Assembly (NCBI GenBank): GCA_027972325.1
Contig: JAPMOS010000125.1
Span: 5,001-69,000, forward strand
Source of the DNA: Paratrimastix pyriformis
Lineage: Eukaryota > Preaxostyla > Paratrimastigidae
Reading direction: 5' to 3'
DNA length: 64,000 nucleotides
Made by a program: the position numbers and the translations under genes. Positions 26,575 to 37,542 of this stretch are shown here, one piece after another. The notes under the pieces are model-generated. The model had not been told where the DNA came from. It saw only the letters and a list, made by a program, of their open reading frames with translations, and did no database searches. How positions within the stretch are numbered: the first letter of the stretch is position 1; the number at the start of each line of letters is the position of its first letter.

Positions 26575-26798
26575 GGGGGGGGGGGGGGGGGGGGGGGGGC
26601 AACCGGGGGCGGGAGGCCAGCCGAGGGTGCCGGGTAGCGAGGGCGGTGACCTGGGCGGGGAGCTTGGCGCCGGGGAATTCTGGGCCCCCTTCATTTGTCC
26701 CCCCCCCCCCCCCCCCCCCAACTTGGGTGGCCAGCTGCTGCTGATGAAGCGGAAAGACATTGGCACGATCTCAAACGAATCACAAGCCACTATTTACA
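26575..26798 (+). pseudogene. Truncated copy of the coiled-coil gene 3' end
   Basis: Matches 23243-23470: the Gly-rich tail, the C-run intron and the LLLMKRKDIGTI exon. The region that would encode IDAGW plus the donor is missing, the stop codon is changed to TCA, and there is no upstream N-terminal part, so it cannot make the original product. Confidence 0.8.
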
Positions 26799-28030
26799 TT
26801 CAGGGGCTCGATTTCGCAATCGGAAGCGGCCCCGCCGCGCACCGGCAACCGAGGGGGTGCGATGGGGCGGAGGGCATGGATGGGGGAGGGGTGTGGACAC
26901 CACGAGCTATAGTCGCCCGCGGGGATGAAAAGCCGCCTCCAGACAGACGCGTTGGTTGTGGCCGGGGGCCGGTCTTACTGCGCCCGGAAGAGCTGCTCGA
27001 GCTCGAAGGGCTGCAAGATGGGCTGGCCTGGCTGAGGAGCAGCACGCAGCCGGTCCACCAGCCGGGTCTGCAGAAAGGCCGCCCCGTTCTCGGGACATGC
27101 CCGTGCCAGCCTGACGATGGCCCCGAGGAGGAGCGAGCTCGTGGCCAGGCCCGGGCGGCCCGCCACCATCAGGTCGGCAAGCGCGGGGATGATCCCTGCC
27201 TGGCGGAAGGCGGCCTGGTTCTGGGGGTTCCTGGCGACCAGGTTTCCAATGGTCGCGAAGAAGGCCTCCGCCACGAGGGGATGAGTGGCCAGGGCCTGGT
27301 TGTTGACCAGCAGGCGCGTCAGGTGGGAAATCATGGCGGTCCGCCCGAAGGAGGCCCGGTTGTGGGGGTCGATCGCAAGCTGGTTGATTGCCGTCAGGAG
27401 GGCCCTGGCCACGGCCGGGTCGGTGGCCCGAGAGGGATCGGCGGCCGAGGCGGCGAGTCGAGCCAGCGAGTCAACGACGACCGGCTCGCCAAAGGCGGCC
27501 CGGTTATCGGAGTCGTCCGAGAGGTTGCAGATGGCCACCAGCACAGGGTCAACCAGGTCCGGGGGGAGAGCGGTGGTATCGGGGAACGTCTCGAGCAGGG
27601 CGGTAAGCGGGGCCACAATGCCCGCGTACCCAAAGGCCTCCTGGTTCTCGGGGTCTTGGTTGCACACGGCCACGATGGTGTCGAGGATGTGGCCAACCAC
27701 CCGCACCCTGCTGGTCGCCGATGGGCCGTTCTCGATGAGCAGCCGAGTCAGGGGGGCCGCAAGGCCGGCTTGGATTAGGGCCGAGCGGAGCTTGGGGCCA
27801 AAGTTGGGGTTGCGACAACCAAGCGCGATCACGGTCAGCACTTCAATCAGTGCCTCGGAGTTGTTGGCCACCGCCTGGCTTTTTGTTAGGCCCACCAGTG
27901 TGTGTGGTTGGCAAGCCAAATCCCACTGTTCGGCCAGAAGTCTCCGATGCCATTCGTCATAATCGGGTGGTGGACATTCTTGAAGGAAAAGAGAATTCAG
28001 AACTGACTGGTGTGAGATGATTGACCACAA
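26575..28030. repeat. Segmental duplication, copy 2
   Basis: Tandem copy of 23243-24860. It starts right after a run of about 28 G, which may mark the breakpoint. Confidence 0.85.
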
Positions 28031-28193
28031 ACCAGAGGCGGTTCTCTGTGGCTCTGGGTGCCCCCGGTTCGCAGCCGGATGTTGTTCCCCGTTGTCAGGC
28101 TGGATAGACTGATGAGGAGTGGTGAGCAACCGAAAAACATCCGAGGAGCCCGCAGACCTCAAGTGTGCGCAGGTTCTCCAAGGCTCCGGTCAT
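26975..28193 (-). CDS. Armadillo-repeat protein, paralogue 2
   Basis: Roughly 70% alike to paralogue 1 along the ARM exon (NQAAFRQAGIIPALADL, DPHNRASFGRTAMISHL, DNRAAFGEPVVVDSL), stop at 26975. The long frame has no ATG of its own. A 5' exon ending ...MTGALENLRTLE with donor GTCTGC (28158) and acceptor GAGCCACAG near 28050 joins in frame to RTASGLWSI, paralleling paralogue 1. The start could be 28193 or a further upstream ATG near 28313. It probably arose by the tandem duplication described separately. Function unknown; likely a protein-interaction scaffold. Confidence 0.75.
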
Positions 28194-28596
28194 TGTTGGG
28201 AAACTTTGCGCGGGATTGGTCGCTTTCACAGAATGACTCGACGACGGTAACACAGACACCGATTGTCGGAGCTTGTCTGTGGAGAGAGAGCTGCGACCAC
28301 GAAGGGGCAGCATAATATGCTGCATGGAGCACAAAACCCCCCCGATTTGCCAAAAATCTGGTTTTTCGAGGTTCAGTTGGAACGGCCGACGATGATGAAG
28401 CACATTCAAACAAAGTGAGCCCCTCACGTTTCGTCTGGGAGAAATGCCAATTCAAAAAGGGGAAAAAGTGGAGATGTTTCCTCCAGTGGCTTCGAAATCC
28501 TCGAGAACCCTCGGCCTTTTTTTTGCGCAGTGTTCAAAGACAGGGATAGTCTCTCCGTCCCCGGGGCCGCACCCTCGGCCCCCTTTCTTTTCTGGC
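28194..28596. other. Divergent spacer between paralogue 2 and the R3H gene
   Basis: Contains the 5' end of armadillo paralogue 2 (possibly to 28313) and the promoter of the R3H-SUZ gene. No other gene seen. Confidence 0.5.
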
Positions 28597-30561
28597 ATGC
28601 TGTCCGCGGTTTCCCCAGTCTGTCGAGGACTTCTGTGCCCACGTACGGGTTGGGTTAATCATTATTTAGCATGTCAAGGCTGTTTTAAACGAGATTTGTT
28701 CTGCCCCACTCGGATCGGCCGACCGCAAGAAGATGCTGGAGATACTCGAGCAATTTGACCGATTTATTGTTAACACAGCGTCTGTTTTACACTCCTACCC
28801 GTGGGGCCCAACTCCTTTCGTCCCCCAGCCAAGATCGTGTTCAGTTCACCGATTCCCCGGCCCTGGCACGTCCGGTGCTCCAGTGGTGGCAGGAGGTGTG
28901 CGCCCTGCACCTCGACGCGGCCACTTCGACCCTGGTACGAACCCCAGAAACTCGGCTGTCTGCCCCTCCCCCCCGTCGATGTTCCCCCTCACCCCGCTCC
29001 CGCTCCCCCAGGCCCCCGGTGAGCCTCCGCATGCTGCTGATGGCCCCCGGTGGGGGACCCGCGTGGACGCAACGCGGAGTTGCATCGGCATCTCATGTGG
29101 GTCAGCCGCAGCCGCAGCCCCAGCCGCAGTCGCCCCTCTCGGTGGCTCGGCGCCCCTCCTCCCCCCTCGCCTCTCCCCTCTCCTCGGCCTCGTCGCCCGG
29201 GGCTCGTCACCCCGCCTGCCCACGGGGCGACCGCACTGCCCTCTCCCCGGGGCCCCTCACCCCCGCCAGCCCGTCGCCGGCCATCCTGGAGGCCGCCCAG
29301 CCGCCCGCCCCCCGGCTGCTCCTGTCCCGCCGGCCCGCAGCCGCGCCTGGCCCCTCGGCCGGCCCGCAGGCGCCGATGCAGATGCAGATGCAGATGCAGA
29401 TGCAGGGGCTGTCCCTCTCCTCGCCCCCAGCATCCTGCCGGCCCCCGGCCGCCCCCTCCCCGCCCGTCGCCGGCCCCCCCCTGATCAGCCCCGGCCCGGC
29501 CCTGCTCCCCACCCCGCCGCCCTTCACCTCGCCCGCGCCCGCGGCGGCCCACCCGAACCACACATCCCCGGCCCCCGCCGGCCCCGAGACCGCCAGCGCC
29601 CCGGGTGGCCTCGAGACAGCCACTCCCCCGGCCACCGACCCTGCCGAGCGGTGCTGCACCTCCCCGCCCGGCTCCCCCCGGGTGGTCGTCGCCATCGCGG
29701 CCCCCCGCCGCCGCCACCGCCACCACGGCCACCACCAGCACTCCGCCACCTCAGCCGCCACCACCACCACCACCACCACAGCCGCCGCCGCCGCCGCCAC
29801 CACCACCACCCCAGCCGCCACCACGACCGGCCTGCCGGGGGCGGGGGCCGGCGGCGTGGCGGAGGACGAGGGCGCCGAGGGGCCCCGCTACCCCACCCTG
29901 GAGGAACGCGCGGCCGAGTACCAGCGGGCCCGTGCGCGCATCTTCGCCGAGGACGCGGCCTCGAGCCCGTCCGCCGGCACGAACACCCCCACCAGCAGTG
30001 GCGCCCCCTCGCCCGTCCCGGCCGGCACCCCGCCCCCGCCCCCGCTCCCGGCGGCCGGCCCCGGCTCCCCACCGCCGCCTCGCGCGGCCCCGAGCCCCGT
30101 CCGGCTGGGCGGTCTGGGCGGGGGCGGCGGGATCTCAGTTCTGTCGGCCCTGGCGGCCCCCTTCGTGCCGGCCGCCAAGCGGACCCCCAGCCCGCCCACC
30201 GACCCCTCGCCGCCCGCCCCCCCGGCGGCGGCCCGCCCGCTCGCCCCGCGGCAGCAGCAACAGCAACTGCTGGGCAGCAGCCAGCAGCCGCAGGGGTCCG
30301 GATCGCCGGCCGGGGGCCCCATCTTCGACCCGCCCCTGGACCGGTACCCCCGATCGGCCCCCGGCCAGGCCGGCGGCCCTGCCGGGATGCGTTCGCCCCC
30401 GCCCCCCTTGGCGGCCCCCCTGCCCCCGGCCCTCCAGGCGGCCCCCCCGTCGCCCGCTGCGGCCTACATGATGGGCATGAACATGGGCATGGGCATGGGC
30501 ATGAACATGGGGGGCATGGGGGGCATGGGGCCCATGAGCGGCATCATGGCGCCCGGCCCCG

Positions 30562-30599
<38 letters not shown>

Positions 30600-30643
30600 C
30601 TGATGAACGGCATGATGGGCATGGGGGGCATGGGGGGCATGGG

Positions 30644-30681
<38 letters not shown>

Positions 30682-31480
30682 CGCCCCTGGTCATGTGGCC
30701 CCCGCCCCCGCCCCTGGTTGGTTACGCCCCCTCGCCGCCGCCTTCGCCCGGGCCCTGCGTGCTGGGGGCGTACCCGGGGGGCCCGTACTACGAGCCCCAG
30801 GCGGCATCCCCCGCCCGTCCTCTCCTCCCCAAGCCCCAGGCCCCCGGCCGCCACACCAGCCCTCCCGGCGGGTCCCCTGCTGCTGCTGGCCCGGCTCGCG
30901 GGGTGGCTGCCCCGTCCCTCTTCGCATCCGGCCCCGGCACCGCAGCCCCCGCCACCACCAGTCCCGCCTCGGCCGCCCCCGCCAGCCCCGGCCCCGACCC
31001 AGCCAGCGGTTCGCTGCTGCCTGACCCGCCCCGGCCGCCCCTGGGGCTCCCCATGGGCCTCTGGGCCGCCGCCCCCTCGGCCCCCCAGCCCGCCCCCCGT
31101 CCCGGCTGGGCCCAGCCCCAGCCCCAGCCCCAGCCCCAGCCCCAGCCCCAGCCCCAGGCCGGTTCCCCAGGGAGCCTGTCCGCACCATCGGGCCCGAGCA
31201 GCGTGGGGGGGGCCGAGGGCAGGCCCCTTCTGGTCGCCCGGCGGGCCCCGGCCGGCCCGGTCAACAGCCCCGCAGCCCCAGCCGCCCCCACAGCCGGCAG
31301 CAGCAGCAGCAGCAGCAGCAGCAGGGTGGCTCAGCTCCAGGTGCAGAGCCCCGCACCGCGGCGCCCCAAGGGTCCGCCACCTCGCCCGCCCGCCCGCCCG
31401 CCCGCCCGCCCGCCCGCCGGCATCCCTTCCTGGGCATCCCTTCCCGGGCGGGCTTCGTCTGCGTGCGATTTTCGCGCCCC
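28597..31480 (+). CDS. R3H-SUZ domain RNA-binding protein
   Basis: Short 5' exon 28597-28617 (MLSAVSP), 52-nt intron (GTCTGT..TTTAG), then 28670 onward with HVKAVLNEIC, ADRKKMLEILEQFDRF and the second half of an R3H-like fold (VLQWWQEVCALHLD). A 28-nt intron at 28801-28828 restores frame between them. Downstream, near 29890-29945, is a clear SUZ motif (LEERAAEYQRARARIFAED). The remainder is Pro/Ala-rich with a Met-Gly stretch at 30465-30690 encoded by GGGCAT repeats and a Gln-Pro run near 31110. R3H plus SUZ proteins bind single-stranded nucleic acid, usually mRNA. The stop is not certain: the frame stays open to 32384, but composition changes after about 31480. Confidence 0.75.
30465..30690 (+). 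repeat. Coding (GGGCAT)n giving Met-Gly repeats
   Basis: In-frame GGCATG/GGGCAT hexamers inside the R3H-SUZ coding region, read as Met-Gly. It is the same unit as the intronic arrays at 1.6-2.2 kb and 19.6 kb. Confidence 0.85.
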
Positions 31481-32443
31481 CTCATGGCTCACCCTCACGC
31501 AATCATGTTCCTCTCCTCCGTGCCGCTTGTGGGTTCCCGTGGGCTGTCCTGCCCCTGCCCCTGTCCCCTGCCCTGGGTGGGTGGCTGTGCGGGGTACTGC
31601 AGGCCCGTTGGCCGCGCAGCCAGCCCCTCACGGAGCTCCCCGCTCATCTGAGATGAGGCCGATCCGCCCACACTCCCACCCACCCACGCCCACCGGATCG
31701 CCCCTCCCACACCCGGGCAGCGGGTGTGTCCCCCCCCCCCACCACCACCACCACCCACCATCCCTCCCGTCTCGTCCCCGGAATCACTTCCAACCACACA
31801 TCCTCCCCCTCCTCCCCCTCGAGCCCACTCTTCAGCCTCTCGGCTCTGCTTCGCTCGCCCTCGTGTTTCACCGGACGCCTTCCTCCTCCTCCTCCTCCTC
31901 CTCCTCCTCCTCCTCCTCCTCCTCCTCCTCCTCCTCCTCCTCCTCCTCCTCCTCCTCCTCCTCCTCCTCCTCCTCCTCAGCCTTCATTGTTGTTCCCGTT
32001 TGTCATCGTTGTGTTGGTTCGGGCCCCGTTCCACCCCCCGGCTCGCCTCGGCTGCTTTCTTCCCCTGGTTGTGTCGTGTGGATCCGTCGTGCGTCTTCCC
32101 CTCGTTGTGTCGTGTGGGTTGCCCTTCCGCCATCCAAGGAGTACGATTGCCGTCGTTTTCAAACAGTCCTTGGTCGACGAGGGAAGGGACCCGCCCATTT
32201 CCATTTCGCGGTGTCTGTCGTGAAGATCCCGACGGGAATTGGACGCCCCGGGGTGGTAGCCTTGGACCAGCTCGTCATGTGCCGCGGAACGCGCCGCCGC
32301 GGCCGTGTGTCTGCGTGGGCACCCACCGAGGCCAGCGAGTTTGGTGGAGCGAATCAGTTTGACGCAAATACGCCTTCCACGTAGCACCGCCACACTCGTA
32401 CCCACCCCACAGCAACTGCACATACACCCCGGCCCAGCCTTGG
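31481..32443. other. R3H gene 3' region and (TCC)n repeat
   Basis: Probably 3' UTR or a late intron. Holds (CTC)n at 31878-31978 and a TCGTTGTGTCGTGTGG direct repeat near 32065-32115. Frames here have no family likeness; a later part (32220-32384) could hold a 5' exon of the next gene. Confidence 0.4.
31878..31978. repeat. (TCC)n array
   Basis: About 33 uninterrupted TCC units downstream of the R3H-SUZ coding region. Confidence 0.95.
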
Positions 32444-32983
32444 ATGATGCTCTGCCCTGGCTCCGCATCCACGGGGACGCGTCCCGTGACCAACTTCCTG
32501 CTGACGGGGGCCCCCATCGCGGAGATCCAACCGCGCCTCAGCCAGTGGGCGGGCGCGCCCGCGGATGGGTGGCGCGATGGGGCCCTGGCTGCACTCTGAC
32601 CTCCCCGTCGCCCCTGGGCCTGCTCCTGCGGGTGAGCTGCGACCCGGGCGACCCGCGGTGGCCCATCTGCTGGCCGACCGGACGAGCGGCGACGCGTTGG
32701 CCTTCGGGCGGGCCCTGGTGGACCTGCGCGAGAGGGTGCTCGCCCCCCTGGCGGCAGTCGCTCTGCGTCCTCCTCAGATCATCCCCTCACCTGTCCTTGC
32801 CCCCGCCCCCGCCCCCGCCTTTGGAGCGAGTGGAGGCGAACTGCTGGAGTGAACAATCCCCCTTCGATCATCCTGTCCTTGCAGTGGTCTTTTCTCGGGA
32901 TGACCGTGGTATTTGGACGAGAGCCTTTCAAATCCTTCGCTAACCAGGCCCTTCAATTTGTGAGAGGTGTTACGTGGCGATAG
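32444..32983 (+). CDS. Unassigned protein, at least two to three exons
   Basis: An exon from about 32420 to 32590 reads MMLCPGSA, PVTNFLLTGAPIAEIQPRLS. A later exon has HLLADRTSGDALAFGRALVD, LRERVLAPLAA, a donor GTCGCT near 32757, and the last exon 32881-32983 (WSFLGMTVVFGREPFKSF ... TWR, stop). The last join is in phase. How the first two blocks connect is unclear, and 5' exons may lie further left. I do not recognise the family; size and helix pattern would suit a small complex subunit. Codon use and GTC introns agree with a real gene. Confidence 0.45.
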
Positions 32984-33293
32984 ATGGTGAAAAAGAGGAG
33001 GAGAAATGAGATGAAATCTACCGAAGAACCGCGTATTTCAGTGATGTGCGAAAAGCTTCAATCTGAAGACGCGGGTTTGTGTGATGGTCAATGAGATGAT
33101 GGTCCCGATTTCAATGGCGGTTGAACATTGAAATGACGCTTCCAGAATATCAAAAGATGCCTTCGAACAAAGGGCAAGTGAAGGGAACAAGGTGGTAGAA
33201 GGGGGGAAAAGCCGGCGACTCGACTCAAAACCCGAACAAAGCCTGGTCTTCCCGGGGTCTAATATTCCTTTTACCGCCACAGAGCACTTCACG
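32984..33293. other. Promoter region of eS24
   Basis: 310 bp, AT-richer, upstream of the eS24 start. No gene seen. Confidence 0.6.
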
Positions 33294-34014
33294 ATGAGCG
33301 TGGTTCTGCGGACTCGCAAGTTCATCACCAACCCCCTGCTCTGCCGCAAGCAGATGGTCTGGTTATTTTCTTTTTAAAATGGCTTGGGCTAACTCGGGTT
33401 TGACTTTTCCTTCTCCTGGCCATCATCATCATTATGTTCCTTTCATTTTGGACAATCGCCTTGACGCTTTCGGGTTCTGCTTTGCATTCGCTGATACCTT
33501 TCCACCGGACCCTCCTCTCGATCCTACCTTTCCTTCTTTCTCCATTCCTTTCCACCTCTTCCTCGGGCTTCTTTTCCGATGTTTTTCTGGTCGGAACGGT
33601 TGGATTCTGTAGATCGTGGATGTTATCCACGGCGGCCAGGCTTGCATGACCAAGCAGCAGATTCGCGAGAAGCTCGCTGAGAAGTACGCCGTTAAGGACG
33701 TTGCCCAGGTGTCCGTTTTCGGTGTTCGCACCGCCTTCGGTGGCGGGAAGTCCACTGGCTTCGCCCTTATCTATGACACCCTCGATGCGTGCAAGCGCTA
33801 CGAGCCTCGCTACCGCAAGATTCGCGTCTGTATTCACAGCTGCCCTCCACCTCACCTCACACATGAAAACCAACAGCACGGCCTGAAGGAGGCTCCCGCC
33901 ATCAAGCTGGTTCGCAAGTCTCGCAAGGAGAAGAAGAACAAGATGAAGAAGAACCGTGGCACCCACGATCTTAAGGAGCTCAAGGCCAAGCGTCGTCAGC
34001 CCTCCTCCAAGTAA
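33294..34014 (+). CDS. RPS24: 40S ribosomal protein eS24
   Basis: A small-subunit ribosomal protein. Three exons: 33294-33356 ([21 protein letters not shown]), 33613-33825 ([25 protein letters not shown]) and 33877-34014 (a Lys-rich tail [11 protein letters not shown]). About 138 residues, the usual length. Introns are 256 nt (GTCTGG..TGTAG) and 51 nt (GTCTGT..CAACAG); both joins are exact in phase. The exon 1 break after KQM follows the family alignment. Because the protein is so conserved, this gene is one of the best calibrators of the splice-site rules used elsewhere. Confidence 0.98.
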
Positions 34015-34140
34015 ATGATCTCCCAGCAGCGATGAATACGCGAGTCCCCACATCTTTTTTCAATTCGTGGGCCAGCGGGGCAGTGAAAGACAAAAAAAAT
34101 GACTCTAAATTATAGAAACGGGGAGGCAACTTGAATATTT

Positions 34141-34455
34141 TTACCTCATATCTCCCACCATATCAAAGACGGGTGCTCGGAGTGAAGCGTCGAAAGCTCG
34201 GTTTAGCTCTGCGAAAATGCCCTTCGTGTTCTTAATATCCTGAGCGAAAAACAGTGCTTTGGCGAAGTCGTGATAGCACAAACAGACTTGCAGTGTCAAG
34301 TTAATGGTCTCTTCCTGCAACGCAAACATGCGCGCGGCGGCCTGAACTTCCCCTTGCGTTTCAAGGCCTGCCAATGTCCTGGCAATCTGAGAGCATTCCA
34401 GTGCCGCTGTTTGGATGGATTCGACGACTTCGGGGCTTGCTTGTTTCGAAGCCAT
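34141..34455 (-). CDS. Small helical protein, BORCS7-like (tentative)
   Basis: ATG at 34455, 47-nt intron 34241-34287 (GTCTGT..CTCAG), stop at 34141, about 88 residues. All helical: SIQTAALECSQIARTL, then VQAAARMFALQEETINLTLQ and DIKNTKGIFAELNRAFD. The AAR...LQEE pattern resembles BORCS7, a subunit of the BORC complex that positions lysosomes, but the match is short. Reading through the intron would also be open (104 residues); the GTC donor and splice consensus favour removal. It diverges from the SPT8-like gene with 65 bp between start codons. Confidence 0.5.
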   Translation of the reverse strand: MASKQASPEVVESIQTAALECSQIARTLAGLETQGEVQAAARMFALQEETINLTLQVCLCYHDFAKALFFAQDIKNTKGIFAELNRAFDASLRAPVFDMVGDMR

Positions 34456-34520
34456 CCTGGTTTAGGTTGCTTTGACGGGGGAATTCTGGCTCTTCCGGTT
34501 GGCATCATCCCCGTTTCTTC

Positions 34521-36314
34521 ATGCTGCCTGCATTCACCTGCTATCACCCATGCCCCGTCGAGTCGATGTGTGCAACAGCCGATATGCAGTGGCTTTTTAC
34601 TGGTGGCGCAGATGGCATTGGTTCGCCTGCACAGAACAAAGGCATGGCTATTGGATTTTTTTTGTGCTCGTTTTTTTAGTTCGCCGATGGGACGTGGGCT
34701 CGTCGTACACGTCGGCGATGACTGCTGGAACAGCGCCGAGTTCGAATTTGGGTACCCGTTCATGCATGCTCCTGTCGCAGTTCCCGGCGGTCTCTGCCCC
34801 GGATATTGCGCCATTGGGCACTGAAATTGATCCGGCGATCTACAGCATGGTTTGCGAGCGAAACGGCTTGTGGGTCCTCGCCGGCGGCCGGGAAGGGTCT
34901 GCCGGGAGGGTGTCCGCCCACCAGCAGACGTTTCTCGCTCCTCGGCTTGTCAACCGTGCCAGCCCCGCATTCACAACCTTCCTCCCCTGCCCTCCCCCGC
35001 CCTCCCCCGCAGCCCCATCCAACTGTTCACTGTGCGAGTGGGCCACGGTCAATGCCAGCACGTCCTGCGAGGTCACAAGGGGGCCGTCACGGCCATGCGG
35101 CTGCTGCCGGGGGGCCACGGGCTGGTCTCGGCGGGCCGGGACGGGGCCCTGCTGGCCTGGGACCTCGACCGGGGCGCCGTCCTGGGCCGCTTCGGCCCCC
35201 CCGTCCCACCCGCCGGTCCGTCCGGTCGCCGCTGGCTCGGACCCACGATGGGGTTGGGGACATTCATCATTCATTCGCACCGATCTCATCATCAATCAAC
35301 CATCCTATCCTTAGCATCATCATCAGCATCCAGTCATCCAATCGCCATCCAATCACCACCCAATCATCATCCGCTCGCCTCCCTTACGCTTACGCGCACC
35401 CGTCCAGCATCCGGTGGTCCGGGCGGGCCGCCGCAGGGCCACGGGGGCCACGTGACCTCGCTTGTTGTGCTGGACCCGAGCCCCGGCCGGCCGGGGGGCG
35501 GGCTGCCCTTCCAGAGCCCGCTCGTCCTGGCCGGCTCGACGGACGGGCTGGCCCGCCTCTGGGACCCGCGCGCCCCGGCCACCAGCCCCGCCATCGCCAT
35601 CGGGGCCTCCGCGGCCTCGGGCGCCGCCGCCCCTGCTGCGCCCGCCCCCGCGGGCCAGTGGGTGCTTGCCGTGGAATGGCTGCCCTGGCTGGGCGGGGCC
35701 CCCGGGGCGGTCGCCCTGGGCCGGCGGGCCAACAACTTGGAGATCTTCGCCCTGGCCGCGCCCCCCGTCCCCACGGCCGCCACCGCAAACACCCCCGCGG
35801 CACCCGGTCTGCGGGCATCCACCCCCCAAAGCCTCCCCTCGGGGCCCTGTGACGCTTGTCATTCCCTTCCCCCATCCCCGCCACCCCGTCCCTCGTCTCC
35901 CCCACCCGGCGCCTTACCGATTCCATCGTCCTCGTTGTCCGCGCCCCCGGGGGCAGGCGGCTCGCTGCTGCACCGGCTGGTGGTGCCGACGGGCATCCCG
36001 GGGGACACGCGGCCCCCCAGCGAGGGCGGGGTGACCGCCCTGCAGGCCCTGCCCGCTGCCCGGGCCCTCTGCTCGGCCACGGCCGACGCGCTGCACGGGT
36101 GGACCCTGGCCGACCCCGTGCCCCGCAAGCCCTGCGCCCTGGCCACGCCCCACACGCCCCACATGGTGGCCGCCCTGTGCGGCGACGAGGAAGGCACCCT
36201 GCTGGCCTCGTGCAGCGGCACCCGGGGCTGGCTGGGCTCCAGCGACAACACGGCCGTCGTCTGCGCCCTGACGCCCCCGCTCCGCAGCGCACCCCGCCGC
36301 CAAGTCGTCGCCGC

Positions 36315-36355
<41 letters not shown>

Positions 36356-36363
36356 CGGATTGA
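34521..36363 (+). CDS. SPT8: SPT8-like WD40 protein (SAGA complex)
   Basis: Spt8 is a SAGA subunit that binds TATA-binding protein. Exon 1 34521-34620 ends in CATADMQWLFTGGADGI, spliced over a 59-nt intron to VRRWDVGSS (34680). Then EIDPAIYSMVCERNGLWVLA, LFTVRVGHGQCQHVLRGHKG, AVTAMRL and DGALLAWDLDRGAVL, which follow yeast Spt8 in order. Later exons (from about 35430) add HVTSLVVLD, STDGLARLWDPRA and WVLAVEWLPWLGGAPGAVAL, and the last exon ends in a Gln run (CAG repeats 36319-36354). Introns start GTTCGC, GTCTGC, GTCCGT and GTCTGC; the third holds CATC repeats. The acidic N-terminus of yeast Spt8 is absent. Confidence 0.82.
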
Positions 36364-37542
36364 GGGAATCTTACTTGGTTTGGCAGCGGGCGGCCATGGG
36401 GGCCGTCTGCAGCGGAGGGGCGCAGAGGAGGGGCGCGAGGCGAAGGGCTGGCTGATGATGGCGGTGAGCATGGCCGTGGTGGCCCCGTCAGCGGGGTGCC
36501 GGCCAATGCCACGCCGAACGGCGATGGCGACCCGACTCCCGGGGCGACCGCTGGCGGGCCGTGGTGAGGCTCCACTATCCGGCTTGTCCATCCGACGCGC
36601 GGGCGATGATGATGCCGAGATCCCGTGGGGGGCGACCGGGCGGTGAGCGTCGTCATCATCATGGGGTGCGGCGAGGCTCCTCCCATGGGGGATGCCCACC
36701 ACGGGTGCAGCACCGCCATGGGTGATGACCACCGTCCTGGGTGCAGCGACGCCCCTCCCGACGACAGCGGGTGCGACGGCATCGGCACGGGGCGCCCCGA
36801 CCCCCGCCGCGGGTTGGAGTGCCTGCTGTGGGCGGGTGGGGCCGCGAAGAGGCCGTCGCGCTCGCCGTCCGGCTTGCCGGGCGCCGCCCCGCTCAGCTGT
36901 CCGACCCCTGCCCCTGCCTCTGCCCCTGCCCCGCCGCCCACGGGGCCATTGGGGCTGGGCGCCCAGCGGGTCGACCGGCCCGCCTGCACGCCCGCTCGCC
37001 CATCCACCCTCCCACCCGCCGCGCGGAGGTATGGCGGCCGCCCCTTGGCCGCCCCGCTTGGGCTCGGGTTGTGGGGCCGCGGCTCCCCTCCCCCCGCATG
37101 CCCCTGAACAGAAGGCGTCCGTCCGTCCGTCCGTGGGTGGGGAGCGGGGGGTCTGAGGCTGAGGCGGCGGAGGCGGAGGCGGAGGCGGCGATGTTCCCCA
37201 AACGGCCGTCCGCGTGGGCCCCGCAAAAAACGCAGACCAACAGCCACCAGCCCAGCAAACAGGCAGGCAGACCGACAACAGCCAACAACAGCATGCAGAG
37301 AGGGAGAGCAGAGAGGGAGAGCAGAGCAGAGAGGGCCGGGGCGAGGAGGAGGAGGAGGAGGAGCGCATGAGATGCCGCAAAAGCCAAAAGACAGCAAACC
37401 CAACCAACCAACCAACGGGGTGGCTGGGCGGGCGAGGAGGGATGAGGGGGGAGGGGGGGAGGGAGGGATGAGGGCGGGTGAGGCAGCGCCAGAGGTCGAG
37501 GAGCCTGCCGGCACAGGGAGGGGGAGGGGCGGGGGACGCCGC
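36364..37542. other. Spacer with decayed copies of the VHS-GAT terminal exon
   Basis: Convergent spacer between the SPT8-like gene (+) and the VHS-GAT gene (-). At 36824-36897 it repeats, on the minus strand, the coding for APGNPDDEFDSLFAARPAHS with changes (APGKPDGERDGLFAAPPAHS). At 37485-37512 it repeats the very end of the last exon. No independent gene is supported. Confidence 0.6.

Noticed and set aside
28755-32384. One 1209-residue uninterrupted protein
   Set aside because: The R3H part needs a tiny intron and an upstream exon for the start; beyond about 31.5 kb the frame is repeat-derived and has no family likeness.
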